Shown here: piece after piece, positions 16,873 through 26,035 of the stretch
Layout of the letters: each line of letters starts with the position of its first letter
Numbering within the stretch: the first letter of the stretch is position 1
NCBI GenBank assembly: GCA_910578495.1
Contig: CAJTRE010000003.1
Location: 76,927-140,926, forward strand
Source: an uncultured Dorea sp.
GTDB lineage: Bacteria > Bacillota > Clostridia > Lachnospirales > Lachnospiraceae
Direction: 5' to 3'
Length of the DNA stretch: 64,000 nt
Translations under genes and position numbers: made by a program
Notes under the pieces: model-generated
Databases searched by the model: none
What the model saw: only the letters and a program-made list of their open reading frames with translations
What the model was told of the DNA's origin: nothing

Positions 16873-17730
16873 CTATTTTTCCAAATATCTCTGTAACTCT
16901 CCAAATTGTCGTTTCATAAGTTTATAACCATGCTCATAGAAATGCATCAGCGCATCATAATCTTTCTCAAGCCTTGACACTGTCGGAATCATAGGGCGGA
17001 GGACAAAGATTTTTTCTTCCTCTTCTAATTTTTCTACCAATTCCATCGTTTTATTATAAACTGTATTTCTACAGATTGAAGTTCTTACAAGCTTCGGATA
17101 TTTTCGGTAAGCGCTCCGGTAAAGATTTGAAGCTGCACGAGACACCGGTTTTTTCCTGTATCCCGGATTTCTTGTTAGAATTAGCACAATCTTCTCATTT
17201 CCAATCTCCATGGCGCGGCGTACAGGTATAGAATCCGCCAGACCGCCGTCCAGATAAGGAACATCGTCAATATTTACCATCGGAGACGCCAATGGCATAC
17301 TGCTGGAAGCCCGGCAAATCTTCATAAGTCTCTGCCTGTCACTGCCTTCTGTCATATATTCCGCTCTCCCAGTCTCACAGTTAGTCGTCACAATCTCACA
17401 CATCATATCAGATGCAAAATAAGTGTCGTAGTCAAACGGAAAGATTTCATTCGGATACTTATCAAATACCAGATCCATATCCAGAATGCTCTTTTCCTTT
17501 ATAAACTCACGAAATCCGTAATAGTAGTTATATTCTTTATCTTTTGGAATCATACAGTCTCTTGTTCTGCCAATCTGCTTCGATACATAGTCCACCCCGT
17601 TACAAGATCCGGCAGACACGCCGATCACATGAGAAAAATACAGTTCCTGCTCCATCAGATAGTCTAAGACTCCTGATGTGAACACTCCTCTGGTAGCGCC
17701 GCCTTCCAGTACAATTGTTCCAGTTGTCAT
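16873..17730 (-). CDS. Patatin-like phospholipase
   Basis: A predicted serine-aspartate lipid acyl hydrolase. The oxyanion segment GGATRG (10-15), nucleophile elbow GVSAG with S39, and DGG with D161 form the complete patatin active site. It has no signal peptide, so it is probably cytoplasmic, like the bacterial YjjU group. The GTG at 17745 overlaps the GAGGAA ribosome site, so the ATG at 17730 is taken. Lipid specificity is unknown. Confidence 0.9.
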   Translation of the reverse strand: MTTGTIVLEGGATRGVFTSGVLDYLMEQELYFSHVIGVSAGSCNGVDYVSKQIGRTRDCMIPKDKEYNYYYGFREFIKEKSILDMDLVFDKYPNEIFPFDYDTYFASDMMCEIVTTNCETGRAEYMTEGSDRQRLMKICRASSSMPLASPMVNIDDVPYLDGGLADSIPVRRAMEIGNEKIVLILTRNPGYRKKPVSRAASNLYRSAYRKYPKLVRTSICRNTVYNKTMELVEKLEEEEKIFVLRPMIPTVSRLEKDYDALMHFYEHGYKLMKRQFGELQRYLEK

Positions 17731-17872
17731 AATTCGATTCCTCACTTTCTACGCCGATGATAAATAGACATACTCTATTATATACCTATTTCCCCTGTTC
17801 GCAACCCATAATCCAGAAATGTTACGCAATAATCCACTCATTCATGACTCGTATACCGAATCGTGAAAAGCC

Positions 17873-17901
17873 TTGCCATTTCTTTCTATTTTTGTTACTA
17901 T
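17873..17901 (+). promoter_or_regulatory. Promoter for the ABC-F gene
   Basis: TTGCCA (17873-17878) and TACTAT (17896-17901) are separated by 17 bp. The resulting leader of about 85 nt contains a 7-bp stem (CCGGCAA / TTGCCGG, roughly 17934-17960) before the GGAG ribosome site. Confidence 0.6.
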
Positions 17902-17991
17902 AAGCGTTGGATATATGTGAAATAAGTAACTGCCGGCAAATGTCTGAAGTATTGCCGGAAATGACAAACAGCGATAAGGAGTATGTGAATT

Positions 17992-19626
17992 ATGATAAGC
18001 ACAAGCAATATTACACTGCGTGTCGGAAAAAAAGCATTATTTGAAGATGTTAATATCAAATTTACCGAGGGTAACTGTTACGGGCTCATCGGTGCAAACG
18101 GAGCCGGAAAGTCAACATTTTTAAGAATCTTATCCGGTCAGCTTGAACCAAGCAAAGGAGAAGTCATTATTACCCCGGGAGAACGTCTTTCTTTCTTGCA
18201 GCAGGATCATTTCAAATATGATGAATACCCGGTACTTGATACGGTTATGATGGGAAATGCAAGATTATATGAGATTATGAAGGAAAAGGAAGCCATCTAC
18301 GCCAAGGAAGACTTCTCAGACGAAGACGGTATCAAAGCCAGCGAATTAGAAGGAGAATTTGCCTCTATGAACGGATGGGAGGCAGAATCCGACGCTGCTT
18401 CTCTGTTAAACGGTCTTGGCATTGATACGGAGTTCCACTATGAAATCATGAAAAACTTAGACGGCCCTAAAAAGGTAAAGGTTCTTCTTGCCCAGGCGCT
18501 GTTCGGCAATCCCGACATCCTGCTTCTTGACGAGCCTACCAACCACTTGGACTTAGACGCTATTGCATGGTTAGAAGAATTCTTAATCAACTTTGACAAC
18601 ACTGTTATCGTCGTATCTCATGACCGTTACTTCTTAAATAAAGTATGTACACAGATTGCAGATATTGACTACGGTAAAATTAAACTGTATGCCGGAAACT
18701 ACGATTTCTGGTATGAGTCCAGTCAGCTTCTCATTCGTCAGATGAAAGAAGCGAATAAGAAAAAGGAAGAAAAAATCAAAGAATTGCAAGAATTTATCTC
18801 CCGTTTCAGCGCCAACGCTTCCAAGTCAAAGCAGGCAACTTCTAGAAAACGGGCCCTCGAGAAAATTCAGCTCGATGACATCCAGCCATCCAGCCGTAAA
18901 TATCCTTACATTGATTTTCGTCCAAACCGCACCATTGGTAATGATGTTCTCACTGTAGAAGGATTGAGCAAAACCATTGATGGTGAAAAAGTGCTGGATA
19001 ACATTTCCTTTACTTTAAACCACGATGATAAAGTTGCTTTCGTTGGAAGTAACGAGCTTGCAAAGACTACTCTGTTCCAAATTCTTACCGGGGCAATGGA
19101 GCCGGACGAAGGCTTTTATAAATGGGGAATCACAACTTCACAGTCCTATTTCCCATTAGATTTCGGTGAAGAGTTTAACAACGACTACACCATCGTAGAA
19201 TGGCTGACACAGTATTCTGAAGAAAAGGACGCAACTTATGTCCGCGGTTTCTTAGGAAGAATGCTCTTTGGCGGAGATGACGGCGTAAAACGTGTAAGTG
19301 TCTTATCCGGTGGAGAAAAAGTGCGTTGTATGTTATCTAAAATGATGATCTCCGGCTCTAACGTTCTTATTTTAGACGAGCCTACTAACCACTTAGATAT
19401 GGAATCCATCACAGCGCTCAACAACGGAATGACCAAATTCCCAGGCGTACTACTGTTTTCCTGCCGCGATCACCAAATTGTGCAGACAACGGCAAACCGT
19501 ATTATGGAGATTGTTCCGGGCGGTAAACTCATCGATAAAATTACAACTTACGACGAGTATCTGGAAAGCGATGAGATGGCAAGAAAACGTGCAACTTACA
19601 CAATTGCAAAAGAAGAAGACGATTAA
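17992..19626 (+). CDS. ABC-F family ATPase (YkpA/YbiT group)
   Basis: Two tandem ABC ATPase domains with no membrane helices, joined by a charged linker around residues 245-300; proteins of this class act on the ribosome. The first Walker A is GANGAGKST and both Walker B motifs read LLDEPTNHLD or ILDEPTNHLD. The first signature is degenerate (LDGPKK) and the second Walker A is GSNELAKTT, lacking the usual glycines. As I recall, these deviations are shared by YkpA relatives, so they do not indicate decay. The role could be translation quality control rather than antibiotic resistance. AAGGAG precedes the ATG. Confidence 0.9.
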   Translation: MISTSNITLRVGKKALFEDVNIKFTEGNCYGLIGANGAGKSTFLRILSGQLEPSKGEVIITPGERLSFLQQDHFKYDEYPVLDTVMMGNARLYEIMKEKEAIYAKEDFSDEDGIKASELEGEFASMNGWEAESDAASLLNGLGIDTEFHYEIMKNLDGPKKVKVLLAQALFGNPDILLLDEPTNHLDLDAIAWLEEFLINFDNTVIVVSHDRYFLNKVCTQIADIDYGKIKLYAGNYDFWYESSQLLIRQMKEANKKKEEKIKELQEFISRFSANASKSKQATSRKRALEKIQLDDIQPSSRKYPYIDFRPNRTIGNDVLTVEGLSKTIDGEKVLDNISFTLNHDDKVAFVGSNELAKTTLFQILTGAMEPDEGFYKWGITTSQSYFPLDFGEEFNNDYTIVEWLTQYSEEKDATYVRGFLGRMLFGGDDGVKRVSVLSGGEKVRCMLSKMMISGSNVLILDEPTNHLDMESITALNNGMTKFPGVLLFSCRDHQIVQTTANRIMEIVPGGKLIDKITTYDEYLESDEMARKRATYTIAKEEDD

Positions 19627-19639
19627 AATACGTTATATT

Positions 19640-19679
19640 AAAAAAGCCGCCCTGCAAAAACCAGGACAGCTTTTTTTTG
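19640..19679. terminator. Bidirectional terminator between ABC-F gene and trpS
   Basis: A hairpin with arms AAAAAGC...CCTG and CAGG...GCTTTTT, ending in eight T on the plus strand and an A-run on the other side, lies between two convergent genes. Confidence 0.85.
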
Positions 19680-19685
19680 CTGTAA

Positions 19686-20690
19686 TTATCGAATCCGCTC
19701 CGGAAATCCAATTTTCTTCTGCACTTTTCGCAAAGTCTTCATAGCAAAATAATTAGCTTTCTCTGCATTATTCTTAATAATACCATCAATATACGCCTTA
19801 TCTTTCTCAAGTCTTGCGACTTCATCCTGCAACGGTTTCAGCACAGACACTACAGCCTCGCCCACTGCCATTTTGAAATCGCCGTACCCCTTACCGTCAA
19901 ACTCTGCCACAACTTCTTCCGGCTTCTTCCCAGTACAAGCGCTGTAAATATCAATCAAATTTTTCACACCCGGCTGCTCCTCACGATACTGGATCTGTGC
20001 TTCCGAATCTGTCACTGCACGTTTGCATTTACGCATAACCGTATCCATGTCATCCATAAGGTAAATGCTGGCATTGGGATTCTCATCAGACTTTGACATC
20101 TTCTTTGCCGGATCTTGAAGACTCATAATCTTCGCTCCCACTTTTCCAATATAAGGCTCCGGCACTGTAAATACATCTCCATAAATGTTATTAAACCGCT
20201 CTGCAATATCTCTTGTAATCTCTAAATGCTGCATCTGGTCAATGCCAACCGGAACTACATCCGCCTGATATAACAGAATATCTGCCGCCATCAATACAGG
20301 ATACGTGAAAAGTCCTGCATTGATATTATCTGCATGTTTTGCAGACTTGTCTTTAAACTGTGTCATACGGTTCAATTCACCCATATAGGTAAAGCAGTTT
20401 AAAATCCATGCAAGTTCCGCATGCCCGGACACATGGGACTGGTAATAAATACAGTTTTTCTCCGGATCAAGCCCTGCCGCAATATAAAGTGTAAGAAGGG
20501 CTCTCGCCCGCTTTCTAAGTTCCGCCGGATTCTGTCTTACCGTAATGGAATGCATATCTACCACACTATAAAAACACTCGTACTCATCGCTTAATGTCAC
20601 CCAGTTTTTAAGCGCCCCCAGATAATTTCCCAACGTCAGATTTCCCGTTGCCTGCATACCGCTGAATAGCACTTTTTTATCTCCTAACAT
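19686..20690 (-). CDS. trpS: Tryptophanyl-tRNA synthetase
   Basis: A class I aminoacyl-tRNA synthetase that charges tRNA-Trp. The HIGH-equivalent TGNLTLGNYLG lies near residue 16 and KMSKS near residue 198. The tryptophan-specific blocks YPVLMAADILLY and VPVGIDQMQHLE are intact. Its length of 334 residues is normal. AGGAGG precedes the ATG by eight bases. No T-box was seen in the 51 bp upstream, in contrast to thrS and the Trp transporter in this window. Confidence 0.97.
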   Translation of the reverse strand: MLGDKKVLFSGMQATGNLTLGNYLGALKNWVTLSDEYECFYSVVDMHSITVRQNPAELRKRARALLTLYIAAGLDPEKNCIYYQSHVSGHAELAWILNCFTYMGELNRMTQFKDKSAKHADNINAGLFTYPVLMAADILLYQADVVPVGIDQMQHLEITRDIAERFNNIYGDVFTVPEPYIGKVGAKIMSLQDPAKKMSKSDENPNASIYLMDDMDTVMRKCKRAVTDSEAQIQYREEQPGVKNLIDIYSACTGKKPEEVVAEFDGKGYGDFKMAVGEAVVSVLKPLQDEVARLEKDKAYIDGIIKNNAEKANYFAMKTLRKVQKKIGFPERIR

Positions 20691-20741
20691 TTCTCATTCC
20701 TCCTGAATTTTATAATCTCATATATAAATTTTTATTTCTAT

Positions 20742-21371
20742 TTACCAAGGTTTCACTTCATCTTTATAATAAACTTGATTCTCTGACAATATCTCAGAAC
20801 CTTTATCTGTCACTTCCACTTCTGTCACTGCACAGTTTTTGTGTACGCCGACACCCCAGTATTCCGAAAGATCTTTTCCCTTGATATTATTTAAAAGTCC
20901 TGCTAATGCCGCCCCATGGGTTGTCACCAGAATATTACTGTCTTTTAGTTCTTCCCTGTGAAACAGCCAGTTTAAAAATGCTCCCGTTCGTTCTTTCACA
21001 TCAACAAAACTTTCTCCATCTTCTGCTGGCACAAAATGTTCCGGATCGTCAAAAAACTTCCGAAAAGAATCCGGCACGTCCCATTGTTCTTTAGAACAGC
21101 ACCTTCCTTCATATGCCCCAAATGACATTTCTTCAATCCGTTTATCATCTATGATTGGAACATTCTTTCCCTCTAAAATAATCTGAGCCGTATGCCTCGC
21201 CCTTCCAAGAGGACTTGTGAAACATACATCAAATTTAACATCTTTTAATCCTTTTGCCGTCTCCTCTGCCAGATGGATTCCGAACGCATTCAGCGGAATA
21301 TCCACCTGTCCTTGAATCTTTCGTTCCTTATTCCAATCAGTCTCACCATGTCTTACAAAATATATTTTCAC
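20742..21371 (-). CDS. Histidine phosphatase family protein (phosphoglycerate mutase-like)
   Basis: A 209-residue member of the branch-1 histidine phosphatases. The phosphorylated His is in YFVRHGETDWN, the Glu in EEMSFGAYEG, and the second catalytic His in VTTHGAAL. Short members of this group include CobC-like and broad phosphatases, so a glycolytic mutase role is not assumed. The longer ORF start at 21422 is rejected; GAGGTGA lies six bases before the GTG at 21371, giving the standard N terminus. It precedes trpS by 51 bp. Confidence 0.88.
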   Translation of the reverse strand: MKIYFVRHGETDWNKERKIQGQVDIPLNAFGIHLAEETAKGLKDVKFDVCFTSPLGRARHTAQIILEGKNVPIIDDKRIEEMSFGAYEGRCCSKEQWDVPDSFRKFFDDPEHFVPAEDGESFVDVKERTGAFLNWLFHREELKDSNILVTTHGAALAGLLNNIKGKDLSEYWGVGVHKNCAVTEVEVTDKGSEILSENQVYYKDEVKPW

Positions 21372-21500
21372 ATCTGTCACCTCATACCTTGATAGTATAA
21401 CATATCTTACCGTTTTTTTCATAGTAAATCTGATGAAAAAGTGCTATGATGTTTTATAGAAATAAAAAAATAATCAAACAGATAAAAAAGGAGAAGCAAA

Positions 21501-21980
21501 ATGGAGAAAATAACAAGTTTTACGATTGATCACATAAAACTAAAACCAGGGGTATATGTATCCCGCATTGACAATGTGGAAGGTCATCCTGTTACTACCT
21601 TTGACCTTCGCATGACAAGCCCTAACGATGAACCTGTGATGAATACAGCGGAAATGCACACCATTGAACATCTTGCCGCCACATTTTTAAGAAATCACCT
21701 CGAATTCGGCAATAAAACCATTTACTTTGGACCGATGGGCTGTCGCACAGGCTTCTACCTTCTGCTTTCCGGAAAATATGAATCCCGCGACATTGTACCA
21801 CTAATGAAAGAAATGTTTACTTTCATCGCAGAATTTCACGACGAAGTTCCGGGAGCTTCCGCCAAAGACTGCGGCAACTATTTAGATATGAACCTTCCAA
21901 TGGCGAATTATCTGGCGAAAAAATATTTAAATAATGTGTTAAGTGATATTTCCGAAGAACAATTAATATATCCAGAATGA
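21501..21980 (+). CDS. luxS: S-ribosylhomocysteine lyase (AI-2 synthase)
   Basis: LuxS cleaves S-ribosylhomocysteine to homocysteine and the AI-2 precursor DPD in the activated methyl cycle. The metal ligands are H53 and H57 (HTIEH) and C124 (KDCGNY), and the catalytic Cys is C81 (GPMGCRTGFY). The 159-residue length is normal. GGAG precedes the ATG and a perfect terminator follows. An AI-2E family transporter occurs elsewhere in the window (50114-51475), but that family name is not evidence of AI-2 transport. Confidence 0.98.
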   Translation: MEKITSFTIDHIKLKPGVYVSRIDNVEGHPVTTFDLRMTSPNDEPVMNTAEMHTIEHLAATFLRNHLEFGNKTIYFGPMGCRTGFYLLLSGKYESRDIVPLMKEMFTFIAEFHDEVPGASAKDCGNYLDMNLPMANYLAKKYLNNVLSDISEEQLIYPE

Positions 21981-21985
21981 TATCA

Positions 21986-22021
21986 GTAAAAAAGTACAGC
22001 CAATTAGCTGTACTTTTTTAC
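21986..22021 (+). terminator. Terminator after luxS
   Basis: A perfect 15-bp inverted repeat (GTAAAAAAGTACAGC and its complement) around a six-base loop, with T6 in the descending arm. It can act in both directions and also faces the end of the restriction gene. Confidence 0.9.
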
Positions 22022-22077
22022 TCAAAACTCCATGGCTTATTATCCCCCCTGTATTTCAAAACATATTGTGTATAAAT

Positions 22078-23787
22078 CTATAAGTCGTTTTGAAACTCTT
22101 CTATTTTCTCTTTAACCACTACATCAATATAATATTTCCACATCGGTGCATCCACCATATCTCTGTTGAATTCGCATTTTAATATCAACGATTGCAATCT
22201 TTCTGGCTCTACCTTTTTTGCTTCAAACATTGCCACAAAATATCTCTGAAACTGTTCCAATGTTAACGGAACAATATCTAATCTCTGTTTCACATTGCCC
22301 TTTGCATACCAAATACCATGTCTGAAAGTTTCCACAGTATTCGTATCAATCTTGACTGCAATAAACATCCCATATACAGGCTTATTGTATTTCAGAACTG
22401 CATCAGAAACATGACGTCTAACTGGTTCTCCCTCCATCGCTTCCTGTCGGGACGATGTTGACATTGTAACTTCTGTCAAGATTGTAAAATCTTCGTATTC
22501 CCAATACAAATCGCCTTTTCCTCCGCCTGCAGCTGATACTGGTAAGAAATCCGAATCCAAACGGAACCCCCGCACTTCATATGGTTTATTAACCATGTGA
22601 TCCATTGCGAGTGCCGCTCTCCATAACACCCATTCGAGATATGCAGGTGTTTCATCTTTTGGAACTTCAATGGCATTATCTTCGTCATATACAAGTTTAC
22701 CGCCACCCTTCATAAGAAGTGACATATAATCTGCAATTTCTCTCCACTGATTACACTGTTCATTTGCATAAACAATTTCATTGGTTTGTGCCAAAATATT
22801 TTCCAGACGCTGTGTGGCAATGTTGATCTCGTTAGAATTGGTTAATGGCAGATCTGAAATATCAAACACAATATGACGTTCTTTCATCTGTTTCTTCAGA
22901 TCGTCCAACAAGACTTTTGCAACATCCATATCATCTGTTGGTAATGGTGCACCATTACATAATTTTTGATATTGACACATAACAGATTCCTGACATGCAG
23001 TATTCTTTGCAATTTTTTCTGCCAAAACATGCTTTGCCGGCATAATTATAAGACCTCTTCCTTTTCGCTGAAGCACACCGGAAATGCGAAGATATCTCAT
23101 ATTCATATCACTATAATCCAAGAAATTATCGTTTTTCTTGTCGTAATTTTCGCCTCTTTTTTCTATTTCCTTTTTATCAAACAGACGTTTTGCTGGCGCA
23201 GTTTCCCTTCTGCTTCTTAAATCAAGAATATTGTCAACCACATCGTTCAAATCATAACTCGGATTAGTTGTATGTCCCCACAATGCAAATTCAATTCGAC
23301 TAAGCTCTGATGAACCTGTTCTTTTTTCTAATTCCAACATAATAGCCAACAGCCATCTTAATGGCGAAAAATAACCATCGCCATCCGGTATGGGAAACTG
23401 TTCCACACTCATCGCACGCAAATAGCATTCTTGAACAGCAGGATAAGTATCTGCTCTTAAAAAAGCTTTACCAAATGGTGTCAAATCATCAAGTGCTCCG
23501 AGTTCTTCCTGTTTTCCGTCTGCTTTTCTCACTTGTGGATAAATAAAACCATTTTTTGCAAACATCAATCTCCATTTACGAGCATGACTTCCTGATTCAT
23601 CTTTTCCGCTTTCATTCTGAATGATACCTTTTTCATTCAGCAAATTCATAAATCCAATTTCCTGCTCTCTTCCTCGCAGATTTCCAACAAATGGCGAGTT
23701 TGTAAAAACAGAAAAACCTTCCTGAATTCGATTAGGATTTCTCAAGCCAGTATTACCGACTAACCAAATATCAATTTTTTCATTCAT
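22078..23787 (-). CDS. Type IIS restriction endonuclease, AlwI/BspD6I-like
   Basis: The C-terminal half contains the catalytic core of the AlwI/PleI/BspD6I group: an acidic residue in YLEWVLWR, D in GGKGDLYWEY, E in ILTEVTMS, and E in EAMEGEPVRRH. The D-to-E and E-to-E spacings are both 13 residues, the same as I recall for nickase BspD6I. The N-terminal half should read the asymmetric site, which in known members is of the GGATC or GAGTC kind; the site here is not predictable. The TTG start at 23805 is rejected because AGAGGT lies inside it. The gene follows its methyltransferase by 14 bp. Confidence 0.85.
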   Translation of the reverse strand: MNEKIDIWLVGNTGLRNPNRIQEGFSVFTNSPFVGNLRGREQEIGFMNLLNEKGIIQNESGKDESGSHARKWRLMFAKNGFIYPQVRKADGKQEELGALDDLTPFGKAFLRADTYPAVQECYLRAMSVEQFPIPDGDGYFSPLRWLLAIMLELEKRTGSSELSRIEFALWGHTTNPSYDLNDVVDNILDLRSRRETAPAKRLFDKKEIEKRGENYDKKNDNFLDYSDMNMRYLRISGVLQRKGRGLIIMPAKHVLAEKIAKNTACQESVMCQYQKLCNGAPLPTDDMDVAKVLLDDLKKQMKERHIVFDISDLPLTNSNEINIATQRLENILAQTNEIVYANEQCNQWREIADYMSLLMKGGGKLVYDEDNAIEVPKDETPAYLEWVLWRAALAMDHMVNKPYEVRGFRLDSDFLPVSAAGGGKGDLYWEYEDFTILTEVTMSTSSRQEAMEGEPVRRHVSDAVLKYNKPVYGMFIAVKIDTNTVETFRHGIWYAKGNVKQRLDIVPLTLEQFQRYFVAMFEAKKVEPERLQSLILKCEFNRDMVDAPMWKYYIDVVVKEKIEEFQNDL

Positions 23788-23801
23788 AGTGTAACCTCTT
23801 A

Positions 23802-25697
23802 TCAAAATCCAACAAACAGATATTCCTGCACTCTATTTCTATTCGTTTTTGCTACATTTTGGTTTCCAAAAGAATAGGTATAGTCTATTGGAATGACTTC
23901 CACATGTTGTTTGTATTTCGCCATAATTGCAACCATTTCATCCTGTGTTGGTAAACTGTTAGACGAATAGGATACAATTAAAATACTATCTTTAAACTTT
24001 TTAAATAACTGGTCAAAAGCATCCGCAGCACCTTTTCTTGTTGAAAAGGGAGTCGGATATGATTTAAATTTTTTAGTCAATGTATTCTGCTGGATTTCCA
24101 CACCTTTCCAATTTCGTGCTAACCCTTCCACAAAATGATAACGTCTCACGTATTCATTATCAGAAAGTGGAGAATAATATGGTGGATCAATATATACAAG
24201 GTCTGGGGTTCCTACCTTAAGCTCCATCGCATCTCCATGCTTTGCCTTATTAACTTTACCATTATCAAATACTGCTTCATTTACAGCCTGTACCGCTTCT
24301 AAAAATTGTTGTTCTAACGATTTTTTCAAATCTTTACGACCATCGTTATATCTATCTCCAGTATAAGTAAAAATTCCACGAGGACGCTTTTTGGTACATG
24401 CACGAATTAATGCCGTCATCGCAATTACATATTTATATGGGTCTTTAAGAGCCGCAATATTCATCCTCAAAATATCTATTAAATCATTTTCCTCATCCGT
24501 ATAATACAACCCCTGAAATGTATTTGCAACAAAGTGATCTGACTTTTTTGATGGTAATAATAATTTTTCAGCTTCTTTAATAGGCAAAATAGTTTCGTTA
24601 TTTTCAATCATAGCCTTGGCAAACGTTGCAGACATAGCCATATAATCATTACTAATTACCGATTTTCCCTGAGTTTTAAACATGTATCCAACAATTCCAG
24701 AACCTGAAAATAAATCTACTACCGTATTAAACTCAAATTGTGATGCTACCGACCAAATTTCTGAAAGTAATTTACTTTTAGAACCCATAAATCTTGTCGC
24801 CGGATATTTACTCATTTGCTCTGGCAACACTTCTGGAACCGGTTTAATAATCATTTTTCTTTTTGGAGGAACTGTTACAATAATATCTTCACCTTTTCGA
24901 TTACTTCCGCTGCATGATATAAATCGTTTCGTCTGAATCACTTCAATATTGAATGGTTCATACAATTCATGCACTAAGGGATGATTAGAATTTGTCAAAA
25001 TTACATGGCATCCTAATTCCTGCAAACGGAATACTTCTCTTGCCAGTTCAATATGATCTTCTTCATAAAACTGTTCTTTTGTATAACGCTTAAAATCTGC
25101 ATTTTCAGAAATCGGTATATATGGTGGATCTAAAAAAATAAAATCCCCCTGTCTTGCATATTCCTTTAATACAGATAAATAATCTCCACAAACTATATTA
25201 GCTTTCTTCAACGCTTCTGATGCCACATACAACGTCTCTATATCGCAAATATTTGGTGATTTATATTTTCCAAACGGAACATTAAACTTACCCTTTTTAT
25301 TTACACGATAAAGTCCGTTGAAGCAGGTTTTATTCAAATAAATTGTTCTTGCTGCCGCTTCAGTCTGTGGCAAATCTTGCCACTCCAATGCTCTAACCTC
25401 GTAGAACATTTCCTGTGTATTTTCATATTGATTCAGATATTTAATTACTTCGCCTACATTGTCAGCAACTTGGGTATACATATTGATCAATTCCAGATTA
25501 CTATCTGCAATAACTGCATCGTTTGGATTCAATGCAAAAAACATTGCTCCACCACCAACAAATGGCTCAATATATCGACCGTACGAATCAGGCACTTTAG
25601 GCAATAAATCTCCTAACATCTGCGTTTTACCTCCTGCCCATTTTAATATAGGCTTTGCTTGTATATAACTTTTCTTTACAAGTGCTCGCTCTGACAT
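23802..25697 (-). CDS. Fused double N6-adenine DNA methyltransferase (Dam family, type IIS)
   Basis: Two complete Dam-type methyltransferases are joined in one chain, as in M.FokI. Domain 1 has KWAGGK, EPFVGGGA and LDPPY; domain 2 has FMGSKSK, DLFSGSGIVG and IDPPY. Catalytic DPPY motifs are at residues 190-193 and 504-507 of the chosen product. One domain per strand is expected because a type IIS site is asymmetric. The ATG at 25697 has AAAGGAAAT upstream; an ATG at 25712 overlaps the stop codon of the broken controller gene. It protects host DNA from the endonuclease encoded next. Confidence 0.92.
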   Translation of the reverse strand: MSERALVKKSYIQAKPILKWAGGKTQMLGDLLPKVPDSYGRYIEPFVGGGAMFFALNPNDAVIADSNLELINMYTQVADNVGEVIKYLNQYENTQEMFYEVRALEWQDLPQTEAAARTIYLNKTCFNGLYRVNKKGKFNVPFGKYKSPNICDIETLYVASEALKKANIVCGDYLSVLKEYARQGDFIFLDPPYIPISENADFKRYTKEQFYEEDHIELAREVFRLQELGCHVILTNSNHPLVHELYEPFNIEVIQTKRFISCSGSNRKGEDIIVTVPPKRKMIIKPVPEVLPEQMSKYPATRFMGSKSKLLSEIWSVASQFEFNTVVDLFSGSGIVGYMFKTQGKSVISNDYMAMSATFAKAMIENNETILPIKEAEKLLLPSKKSDHFVANTFQGLYYTDEENDLIDILRMNIAALKDPYKYVIAMTALIRACTKKRPRGIFTYTGDRYNDGRKDLKKSLEQQFLEAVQAVNEAVFDNGKVNKAKHGDAMELKVGTPDLVYIDPPYYSPLSDNEYVRRYHFVEGLARNWKGVEIQQNTLTKKFKSYPTPFSTRKGAADAFDQLFKKFKDSILIVSYSSNSLPTQDEMVAIMAKYKQHVEVIPIDYTYSFGNQNVAKTNRNRVQEYLFVGF

Positions 25698-25711
25698 AGT
25701 ATTTCCTTTCA

Positions 25712-25918
25712 TTATGATTCAATCTCCGTAATTTCCATAATGTCACTTATATCGCATTTCAACGCTATACTGCTCTGCAGTAATACATCTATAGTATCCA
25801 TTTTTGTTCTTTCCCAACTTAGCCATTGATGCATGACTAACTTCCACAGCAACACACAGATTTTTTTCATATCCTTATTTATCAATAATTTTCACAATTT
25901 TTTGTAACTAATTTCCAT
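25712..25918 (-). pseudogene. Broken HTH (Cro/C1, HTH_26-like) controller gene of the restriction system
   Basis: No intact ORF exists, but translating the minus strand in parts recovers a small HTH regulator. The first frame gives MEISYKKL, a TGA where Trp is usual, then KLLINKDMKK. A second frame gives LCVAVEVSHASMAKLGKNKN, the helix-turn-helix. The first frame then resumes with TIDVLLQSSIALKCDISDIM and a TAA overlapping the methyltransferase ATG (TAATG). One nonsense change and two frameshifts are needed. GAGGAG still precedes the ATG. Size and order (controller first, in the same operon) match C-protein-like regulators found before DNA methyltransferases. Confidence 0.8.
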
Positions 25919-25974
25919 TTCACTCCTCTTGTACTCACTTCAGTGAACATTAGTTCTCATTACTTTACTTACTA

Positions 25975-26003
25975 AGTATACTCTAAGAATTCAGCAAAGG
26001 CAA
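25975..26003 (-). promoter_or_regulatory. Promoter of the restriction-modification operon
   Basis: On the minus strand TTGCCT (25998-26003) and TATACT (25975-25980) are 17 bp apart, 57 bp before the broken controller ATG. The flanking imperfect repeats around GAATTC and CTGAATTTTTAG could have been controller sites. Confidence 0.65.
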
Positions 26004-26035
26004 CTAAAAATTCAGCGTTTACTGAATTATATCTC

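Noticed and set aside
17834..17853. CACTCATTCATGACTCG, similar to the inner part of the 163-bp repeat (CACTCACTCATG...ATTCG).
   Set aside because: The match is short and gapped, and no terminal repeat is nearby, so it may be chance.
17943..18050. Upstream ORF (MSEVLPEMTNSDKEY...) overlapping the ABC-F start in another frame.
   Set aside because: It has no ribosome site and its overlap with the ABC-F gene is explained by open frame alone.
17992..19626. Degenerate signature (LDGPKK) and second Walker A (GSNELAKTT) in the ABC-F protein, suggesting decay.
   Set aside because: The same departures are, as far as I recall, typical of the YkpA/YbiT group; the frame is intact and all other motifs are present.
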